From: Limnohabitans sp.
Lineage (GTDB): Bacteria > Pseudomonadota > Gammaproteobacteria > Burkholderiales > Burkholderiaceae_C
Direction of reading: 5' to 3'
NCBI GenBank assembly: GCA_024641725.1
Contig: JAHECM010000068.1
Location: 1 to 7,958, forward strand
Length of the DNA stretch: 7,958 nucleotides
Of the stretch, positions 1 through 5,464 are shown piece after piece. Every line of letters begins with the position of its first letter. Positions within the stretch are counted from its first letter, which is position 1. Under the pieces are notes generated by a model. It searched no databases. It saw only the letters and a program-made list of their open reading frames with translations, and was not told the origin of the DNA. The position numbers and the translations under genes are program-made.

Positions 1-2678
1 ACGCGTTCAACCAGACCATCATGGACTCGTTGACCCGCTACCACCGCATGCTGGGCCACAACACCGCTTGGATTCCGGGCACCGACCACGCGGGCATTGC
101 CACGCAAATCGTGGTGGAGCGCCAGCTGCAGGCCAAAGGCATCAGCCGCCACGACATGGGCCCCACGCCCGCTGAGGCGCGCAAGAACTTTGTGAGCAAG
201 GTGTGGGAGTGGAAAGAAGAGTCCGGCAGCACCATCACCCACCAAATGCGCCGCATGGGCGACAGCGTGGACTGGAGCCGCGAGTACTTCACGATGGACC
301 CCAAACTGTCCAAAACCGTGACCGAAACCTTTGTGCAGCTCTACGAGCAAGGCCTGATTTACCGGGGCAAGCGCCTGGTCAACTGGGACCCGGTGCTGAT
401 GAGCGCGGTGTCGGACCTCGAAGTCGAGAGCGAGGATGAAGACGGCTCGATGTGGCACATCCGCTACGACTTGGCCGATGGCTCTGGCAGCCTCACCGTG
501 GCCACCACCCGCCCCGAAACCCTGCTGGGCGACGTGGCCGTGATGGTGCACCCCGAAGACGAGCGCTACCAACACTTGATCGGCCAGCAGGTCAACTTGC
601 CACTGTGCGACCGCACCATCCCCGTCATTGCGGACGACTACGTGGACAAAGCCTTTGGCACAGGCGTGGTCAAGGTCACGCCTGCGCACGACACCAACGA
701 CTACCAAGTTGGACAGCGCCACAAGTTGGACATGATCTGCGTGCTCAACCTTGACGCGACGATCAACACCAATGCGCCACAAAAATACCAAGGCCTCGAC
801 CGCTTCGTGGCCCGCAAGGCCGTGGTGGCCGACCTGGAAGAAGCAGGCCATTTGGTCGAAGTCAAGAAGCACAAACTCATGGTGCCGCGCTGCGCCCGCA
901 CCGGCCAAGTGATTGAGCCCATGCTCACCGACCAATGGTTTGTGGCCATGAACCAAGTGGGCCAAGGCGACGCCACCGGCAAGAGCATCGCCCAAAAAGC
1001 GATTGACGCCGTGCAGTCTGGCCAAGTGTCTTTCGTGCCCGAGAACTGGGTGAACACCTACAACCAGTGGATGAACAACATCCAAGACTGGTGCATCTCG
1101 CGCCAGCTCTGGTGGGGCCACCAGATCCCGGCTTGGTACGACGAAGACGGCAAGGTGTATGTGGCGCGCAACGAAGCCGAGGCGCAGGCCAAAGCGCCGG
1201 GCAAGACGCTCAAACGCGACGAGGACGTGCTGGACACTTGGTACTCCAGCGCACTGGTGCCCTTCAGCACCATGGGCTGGCCCGAAAAAACACAAGACTA
1301 CGACCTGTACCTCCCCAGCAGCGTGCTGGTCACCGGCTACGACATCATCTTCTTCTGGGTCGCCCGAATGATCATGATGACCACGCACTTCACTGGGCGG
1401 GTTCCGTTCAAGCACGTCTACATCCACGGCTTGGTGCTTGACGCGCAAGGCAAGAAGATGAGCAAGTCCGAAGGCAACGTGCTGGACCCAGTCGACTTGA
1501 TCGACGGCATCACGCTCGAGCCCCTGCTGGACAAGCGCACCCAAGGCCTGCGCAAGCCCGAGACTGCGCCCAAGGTGCGCAAGCAGACCGAAAAAGAATT
1601 CCCCGAAGGCATCCCGGCCTACGGCGCGGACGCGCTGCGCTTCACCTTTGCGGCGCTCGCCAGCCTGGGCCGCAGCATCAACTTTGACAGCAAGCGCTGC
1701 GAGGGCTACCGCAACTTTTGCAACAAACTCTGGAACGCCACCCGCTTTGTGCTGATGAACTGCGAAGGCCAAGACTGCGGCCTGATGGAACACACCAAAG
1801 CCGAATGCAGCACAGGCGGCAAGGCCCACGGCTACATGTCCTTCAGCCAAGCCGACCGCTGGATCAGCTCGCAGCTGCAACGCGTCGAGGCCGAAGTGGC
1901 CAAAGGCTTTGCCGAGTACCGCTTGGACAACGTGGCCAACACAATTTATGACTTTGTGTGGAACGAGTTCTGCGACTGGTACCTCGAAATCGCCAAGGTT
2001 CAGATCAACACCGGCAACGAGGCGCAGCAACGCGCCACCCGCCGCACGCTGATCCGCACACTCGAAACCATCATGCGCTTGGCGCACCCGATCATCCCCT
2101 TCATCACCGAAGAGCTTTGGCAAAAAGTGTCGGTGGTGGCGGGACGCCCTGGCGCGTCGGTCAGCATCGCGGCCTACCCCGTGAGCCAGCCCGAACGCAT
2201 CGACACCGTCGCCGAAGCCCATGTGGCCAAGCTCAAAACCCTGGTGGACGCTTGCCGCAACTTGCGCGGCGAGATGAACGTCTCGCCCGCCACGCGCTTG
2301 CCCCTGTACGTGTTGGGCGACACCGCCTTCATGCACAGCGCAGCGCCCGTGTTGCAAGCGCTGGCCAAGCTCAGCGAGGTCAAGGTTTTTGAGAGCGAGG
2401 CCGAGTGGGCCGACGCCGCCCAAGCCGCGCCTGTGGCCGTGGTGGGCGAGGCGCGTTTGTGCTTGTTCATGCAAGTGGACGTGGCCGCCGAGAAAGTGCG
2501 TTTGGCCAAAGAGGTGACGCGCTTGGAACTCGAAATCGACAAAGCCGGTGCCAAGCTCAAGAACGAGGCTTTCGTGGCCAAAGCGCCGCCTGCCGTGATC
2601 GAAGAAGCCCAAAAACGTGTGGCCGACTTTGGGGCCACCCTCAGCAAGGTGAAAGCGCAACTGCTGCGCTTGGGCTGA
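1..2678 (+). CDS. valS: Valyl-tRNA synthetase, 5'-truncated by the window edge
   Basis: Cytoplasmic class I aminoacyl-tRNA synthetase that charges tRNA-Val with valine and hydrolyses mischarged Thr-tRNA-Val. The frame is open from base 3, and the first residues (AFNQTIMDSL) match the stretch just after the HIGH signature, so that motif is cut by the left edge and the ATG at 21 is internal. About 891 residues are visible; E. coli ValS has 951, so roughly 50-60 are missing. The editing domain shows TTRPETLLGD at 504-533 and GTGVVKVTPAHD from about 657. The catalytic core continues with DWCISRQLWWG near 1086-1118 and the KMSKS loop at 1455-1469. The helical anticodon-binding domain covers about 1840-2330. 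The last 65 residues form the Lys/Glu-rich coiled coil that grips the tRNA. The stop is TGA at 2676-2678, with galU 32 bases downstream in the same direction. Identification is secure. Confidence 0.97.
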   Translation, partial: AFNQTIMDSLTRYHRMLGHNTAWIPGTDHAGIATQIVVERQLQAKGISRHDMGPTPAEARKNFVSKVWEWKEESGSTITHQMRRMGDSVDWSREYFTMDPKLSKTVTETFVQLYEQGLIYRGKRLVNWDPVLMSAVSDLEVESEDEDGSMWHIRYDLADGSGSLTVATTRPETLLGDVAVMVHPEDERYQHLIGQQVNLPLCDRTIPVIADDYVDKAFGTGVVKVTPAHDTNDYQVGQRHKLDMICVLNLDATINTNAPQKYQGLDRFVARKAVVADLEEAGHLVEVKKHKLMVPRCARTGQVIEPMLTDQWFVAMNQVGQGDATGKSIAQKAIDAVQSGQVSFVPENWVNTYNQWMNNIQDWCISRQLWWGHQIPAWYDEDGKVYVARNEAEAQAKAPGKTLKRDEDVLDTWYSSALVPFSTMGWPEKTQDYDLYLPSSVLVTGYDIIFFWVARMIMMTTHFTGRVPFKHVYIHGLVLDAQGKKMSKSEGNVLDPVDLIDGITLEPLLDKRTQGLRKPETAPKVRKQTEKEFPEGIPAYGADALRFTFAALASLGRSINFDSKRCEGYRNFCNKLWNATRFVLMNCEGQDCGLMEHTKAECSTGGKAHGYMSFSQADRWISSQLQRVEAEVAKGFAEYRLDNVANTIYDFVWNEFCDWYLEIAKVQINTGNEAQQRATRRTLIRTLETIMRLAHPIIPFITEELWQKVSVVAGRPGASVSIAAYPVSQPERIDTVAEAHVAKLKTLVDACRNLRGEMNVSPATRLPLYVLGDTAFMHSAAPVLQALAKLSEVKVFESEAEWADAAQAAPVAVVGEARLCLFMQVDVAAEKVRLAKEVTRLELEIDKAGAKLKNEAFVAKAPPAVIEEAQKRVADFGATLSKVKAQLLRLG

Positions 2679-2700
2679 ACCTCCGATCCGTCTCCACACC

Positions 2701-2704
2701 AGGA
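2701..2704 (+). promoter_or_regulatory. Ribosome binding site of galU
   Basis: AGGA lies six bases before the ATG at 2711. It fixes the galU start, because the same reading frame stays open far upstream inside valS. I see no convincing promoter in the 32-base valS-galU gap, so co-transcription with valS is likely. Confidence 0.6.
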
Positions 2705-2710
2705 ACTGCC

Positions 2711-3592
2711 ATGACTCAAATTGTTCGCAAAGCCGTTTTCCCCGTAGCCGGGCTGGGCACACGCTTTTTGCCCGCCACCAAAGCCGCGCCCAAAGAGATG
2801 CTGCCGGTGGTGGACAAGCCGCTGATCCAGTACGCGGTCGAAGAGGCGTATGCCGCCGGTGTGCGCCACATGATCTTTGTCACCGGGCGCAGCAAGCGGG
2901 CGATCGAGGACCACTTTGACACCGCCTACGAACTCGAAACCGAACTCGAAACCGCGCACAAGGACGAGCTGCTGGCGCTGGTGCGCTCGGTGCAGCCCGA
3001 CGACATGGTTTGTGCCTATGTGCGCCAAAACCGCATGCTGGGCCTGGGCCACGCGGTGCTGTGCGCCGAGCCGCTGGTGGGCAACGAACCCTTTGCCGTG
3101 CTGCTGGCCGATGACCTGATGGTTGGCCCCCCAGGCGGCGCGTCGGTCATGAGCCAAATGGTGGCCGCGCACACGCAGCAGGGTCGCTCGATTTTGGCGG
3201 TACAAGAGGTGCCACTCGACCAAGTCAAGCGCTACGGCATCGTGGCCGGCGAGCCCGCTGGCCGCCAACTGATTCGGGTGGAGCAAATCGTCGAAAAACC
3301 CAGCCCGGACAAGGCCCCCTCGCGCATGGGGGTGGCTGGGCGCTACATCTTGACGCCGGGCATTTTTGACGAAATCCGCAACCAGCCCACCGGCGTGGGC
3401 GGCGAGATTCAACTGACCGATGCGATTGCGCGCCTGATGCAACGCGAGGCGGTCTATGCCTTCCAGTACGAAGGCAAGCGCTACGACTGCGGCAGCAAAG
3501 AAGGCTTTTTGGAGGCCACAGTGGAGCTGGCTTTGCAGCACCCCCAAGTGGGTGCGTCGTTCCGTGACTACCTCAAGGGTTTGAGCCTCTGA
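2711..3592 (+). CDS. galU: UTP-glucose-1-phosphate uridylyltransferase
   Basis: Makes UDP-glucose from UTP and glucose-1-phosphate in the cytoplasm. UDP-glucose feeds lipopolysaccharide, exopolysaccharide and galactose metabolism. The protein has 293 residues, a normal length for bacterial GalU. The nucleotide-binding signature GLGTRFLPATKAAPKEMLP is at residues 14-32, followed by LLADD at 131-135, VEKP at 194-197, GEIQLTDA at 231-238 and YDCGSKEG at 258-265, all in the order expected for the family. The ATG at 2711 is chosen because it has an AGGA six bases upstream and gives the usual MTQIVRKAVFPVAG N-terminus; the frame is open further upstream only as an overlap with valS. A perfect 12-base tandem repeat at 2929-2952 encodes ELETELET. 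The gene ends four bases before a large inverted repeat that separates it from the converging tusA gene. Confidence 0.96.
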   Translation: MTQIVRKAVFPVAGLGTRFLPATKAAPKEMLPVVDKPLIQYAVEEAYAAGVRHMIFVTGRSKRAIEDHFDTAYELETELETAHKDELLALVRSVQPDDMVCAYVRQNRMLGLGHAVLCAEPLVGNEPFAVLLADDLMVGPPGGASVMSQMVAAHTQQGRSILAVQEVPLDQVKRYGIVAGEPAGRQLIRVEQIVEKPSPDKAPSRMGVAGRYILTPGIFDEIRNQPTGVGGEIQLTDAIARLMQREAVYAFQYEGKRYDCGSKEGFLEATVELALQHPQVGASFRDYLKGLSL

Positions 3593-3596
3593 ACCC

Positions 3597-3685
3597 CCAT
3601 CGCGCGCAGGGCGCTGCTCCTACAGAAGACGGCTGCGCCCACAAGCTGTCCGTTTTCAGTAGGAGCCGCACCCCGTGCGCGATGG
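3597..3685. repeat. REPIN-like inverted pair of GTAG-type REP sequences
   Basis: Two 27-base copies lie head-to-head: 3659-3685 on the + strand and 3597-3623 on the - strand. Both begin GTAGGAGC and end CGATGG, and they match at 23 of 27 positions. The 9 bases inside each copy also largely pair, giving a gapless 36-bp stem (3597-3632 with 3650-3685; 30 Watson-Crick pairs plus 2 G-T) and a 17-base loop. Each copy can also fold alone: CGCAC-CCC-GTGCG at 3667-3679, and GCGC-CCT-GCGC on the - strand at 3604-3614. A leading GTAG followed by a short hairpin, arranged as an inverted doublet between genes, is the known architecture of REP/REPIN elements mobilised by RAYT transposases. No RAYT gene is in the window. 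Membership of a genome-wide family is inferred from one locus. Confidence 0.7.
3597..3685. terminator. Possible bidirectional transcription end between galU and tusA
   Basis: The long hairpin sits between the stop codons of converging galU (ends 3592) and tusA (ends 3706). In that position it could stop transcription or protect 3' ends in both directions. No T-run follows the stem on either strand, so it is not a classic intrinsic terminator. The role is inferred from position only. Confidence 0.35.
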
Positions 3686-3705
3686 CGTGCTGTCCCTTCT
3701 AGATA

Positions 3706-3933
3706 TCAGCGGCGCTTTAACCCAAACACCATGGCCGCCTCGGTCTTTTCTTGCAGCACCAGATCGTTGCCCGTTTGTTTGGCAAAGGCTTCAAAGTCGC
3801 GCCAAGCGCCGGGGTCGGTCGCCACCACTTTGAGCACCTGGCCGCTGTGCATATCGGTCAGTGCTTTTTTGGCTTTGAGGATGGGCAGGGGGCAGTTCAG
3901 GCCGCTGGTGTCGATTTCTTTGTCGAAATGCAT
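3706..3933 (-). CDS. tusA: TusA-family sulfurtransferase (sulfur carrier)
   Basis: Small cytoplasmic sulfur-relay protein of the TusA/SirA/YedF fold. Family members receive persulfide sulfur from a cysteine desulfurase or rhodanese and pass it on, for example to tRNA 2-thiouridine synthesis or other sulfur-using pathways. From the ATG at 3933 the product has 75 residues. The signature GLNCPLPILKAKKAL is at 11-25, with the acceptor cysteine at 14 in CPLP, followed by the typical LKVVATDPGAWRDFEAF strand-helix region. An in-frame TTG at 3942 would add three residues and would overlap the TGA stop of the upstream Nudix gene (TTGA). I prefer the ATG because neither start has a clear Shine-Dalgarno sequence and the ATG sits only five bases after that stop. 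The family is certain. Whether it is the true TusA orthologue or a paralogue cannot be told from sequence alone. Likely last gene of a cysM operon. Confidence 0.88.
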   Translation of the reverse strand: MHFDKEIDTSGLNCPLPILKAKKALTDMHSGQVLKVVATDPGAWRDFEAFAKQTGNDLVLQEKTEAAMVFGLKRR

Positions 3934-3938
3934 GCCGT

Positions 3939-4499
3939 TCAATCTTGTGTGTCTGGGTTGAGTTGGCTTTGGGCTTCGCGGTCTGCCCAGCTCATGAAGG
4001 TCGGCTCGATGCCCTGCGTCTTGAGCCAGTCGCCCAACGCGTAACCCGTGCCCGCAGGCCAGCAGATCAGGTCTTTGAGGTCGAACATTTTGTATTCGGC
4101 CAACTCGGGCGACAGGCGCACCTCGCCTTGCGCCACCGCGTGGTAGGCGATGATGACCTGGTTCATGCGCTGGAAGTCGTACACGCCTACCAGTTGCAAG
4201 GCGCTGACGTCCAGGTTGGTTTCTTCTTTGATCTCGCGGCGGATGCCGTCTTCGGGCGTCTCAGCCGCCTCCATGAAGCCGGTGATCAGCGCAAAGCGCC
4301 GCCCCGGCCAGGCCGCGTTGCGCGCCAACAAGACCTGATCGCCCACCTGCACAATGCCCGCCAGCACCGGCGTGGGGTTGTTCCAGTGGGTGAAGTCGCA
4401 AGCGGTGCAGCGCAGGCGCATGACCTCGCCGCCGTCTTCGAGTTGGGTCAACCATGCCAAAGGGGTGGCGCATTGCGGGCAAAAACGGAATTCAGCCAT
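3939..4499 (-). CDS. Zinc-ribbon Nudix hydrolase
   Basis: Predicted cytoplasmic hydrolase of a nucleoside diphosphate linked to another moiety; the substrate is unknown. The protein has 186 residues. An N-terminal zinc ribbon is shown by C7-x2-C10 and C31-x2-C34, followed by HWNNPTPV, a layout reminiscent of NADH pyrophosphatase NudC although the protein is shorter. The Nudix box runs from G74 through E80, R88-E89 and E92-E93, so the metal-binding glutamates are intact. The usual glycine after EEx is N95. The C-terminal SQPWPFPxS motif that marks NudC NADH pyrophosphatases is not present, so I do not assign nudC. Start: ATG at 4499 with AGGA nine bases upstream, 17 bases after the cysM stop. 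The stop TGA touches the start region of tusA, suggesting translational coupling. Confidence 0.88.
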   Translation of the reverse strand: MAEFRFCPQCATPLAWLTQLEDGGEVMRLRCTACDFTHWNNPTPVLAGIVQVGDQVLLARNAAWPGRRFALITGFMEAAETPEDGIRREIKEETNLDVSALQLVGVYDFQRMNQVIIAYHAVAQGEVRLSPELAEYKMFDLKDLICWPAGTGYALGDWLKTQGIEPTFMSWADREAQSQLNPDTQD

Positions 4500-4508
4500 G
4501 AGTGGGCA

Positions 4509-4512
4509 TCCT
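4509..4512 (-). promoter_or_regulatory. Ribosome binding site of the Nudix gene
   Basis: On the - strand AGGA lies nine bases before the ATG at 4499, inside the 17-base gap after cysM. It supports this start and argues that the two genes are translated from one message. Confidence 0.5.
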
Positions 4513-4516
4513 GGGT

Positions 4517-5419
4517 TCAGGCGGGGAACACGCCGGTGGACAAGTAGCGATCACCACGATCGCAGACGATGAACACGATGGTCGCGTTTTGCACGGTTTT
4601 GGCAATCTCCTGCGCGACCCAGCAAGCGCCTGCGGCCGAGATGCCCGCAAAAATGCCCTCGGTGCGGGCCAGTTGGCGGCAGGTGTCTTCGGCGTCGCCT
4701 TGGCTCACATAGACCAGCTCATCCACCCCGGCTGGGTCGTAAATTTTGGGCAAATATTCTTGCGGCCACTTGCGGATGCCCGGAATGCGCGAGCCCTCGC
4801 TGGGCTGTGCACCGATCACGCGGATGGCCGGGTTCTTTTCTTTCAAAAAACGCGACACGCCGGTGATGGTGCCGGTGGTGCCCATGGCACTGACAAAGTG
4901 GGTGATTTGGCCGCCCGTTTGCGCCCAGATCTCGGGGCCGGTGGTTTCGTAGTGAATGCGCGGGTTGTCGGCATTGGCAAACTGGTCCAGGATGCGGCCT
5001 TTGCCCTGCGCAGCCATGTTGTCGGCCAAGTCGCGGGCGTATTCCATGCCGCCGCTTTTGGGCGTCAAGATCAGTTCTGCGCCAAAAGCCTTCATGGTCT
5101 GGGCGCGCTCGATCGACAGGTCCTCAGGCATGATCAAAATCATGCGGTAGCCCTTGATGGCAGCGGCCATGGCCAGCGCAATGCCGGTGTTGCCGGATGT
5201 CGCCTCAATCAGGGTGTCACCGGGCTTGATCTCGCCGCGCTCCTCGGCGCGCCGGATCATCGACAGCGCTGGGCGGTCTTTGACCGAGCCGGCCGGGTTG
5301 TTGCCTTCGAGCTTGCCCAAAATCACATTGCCTCGGGCGGCGTTGTCGGTGGCGCTCAGGCGCTGCAAGGCGACCAGCGGCGTTTGGCCAATCGCGTCTT
5401 CAATGGTGGGGTAAATCAT
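4517..5419 (-). CDS. cysM: Cysteine synthase B (O-acetylserine sulfhydrylase)
   Basis: PLP-dependent cytoplasmic enzyme that makes cysteine from O-acetylserine and sulfide. CysM-type enzymes also accept thiosulfate, giving S-sulfocysteine. The product has 300 residues, against 303 in E. coli CysM. PLP lysine K47 lies in EGNNPAGSVKDRPA (38-51), a CysM-specific form of the motif. The substrate loop TSGNTG is at 74-79 and the phosphate-binding GTTGT at 180-184. PSEGSRIPGIRKWP follows at 206-219, S261 is in GISAAG near the pyridine nitrogen, and the CysM-type C-terminus CDRGDRYLSTGVF is at 286-298. These features separate it from CysK. The start ATG at 5419 gives the usual MIYPTIEDAIGQTPL; it has no obvious Shine-Dalgarno sequence. 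It begins 45 bases after the chemoreceptor stop and is followed closely by the Nudix and tusA genes. Confidence 0.95.
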   Translation of the reverse strand: MIYPTIEDAIGQTPLVALQRLSATDNAARGNVILGKLEGNNPAGSVKDRPALSMIRRAEERGEIKPGDTLIEATSGNTGIALAMAAAIKGYRMILIMPEDLSIERAQTMKAFGAELILTPKSGGMEYARDLADNMAAQGKGRILDQFANADNPRIHYETTGPEIWAQTGGQITHFVSAMGTTGTITGVSRFLKEKNPAIRVIGAQPSEGSRIPGIRKWPQEYLPKIYDPAGVDELVYVSQGDAEDTCRQLARTEGIFAGISAAGACWVAQEIAKTVQNATIVFIVCDRGDRYLSTGVFPA

Positions 5420-5464
5420 GGCTGTACTTTGCCATAACTTGGACAGCCCTTCGGCCAGCCGGGC

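Noticed and set aside
21..23. ATG as the start of valS
   Set aside because: Residues before it (AFNQTI) continue the conserved segment just after the HIGH motif; starting here would remove the active-site signature.
2174..3547. Long 457-codon open frame on the - strand opposite valS and galU
   Set aside because: It lies antisense to two certain genes, runs across the valS-galU junction, and its translation is low-complexity His/Gly/Ala/Arg-rich with no family resemblance. Such open frames are expected opposite GC-rich genes.
3945..4547. 200-codon open frame on the + strand opposite the Nudix gene
   Set aside because: It is antisense to a gene with an intact zinc ribbon and Nudix box and extends into cysM; no motif or ribosome site supports it.
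4502..5437. 311-codon open frame on the + strand opposite cysM
   Set aside because: It mirrors cysM, which has every catalytic motif on the other strand. The translation shows no recognisable domain, only GC-bias composition.
5420..5464. Possible terminator between the chemoreceptor gene and cysM
   Set aside because: The only foldback is a GCC-CTTC-GGC stem of three pairs with no T-run. It is too weak to call, so read-through into cysM cannot be excluded.
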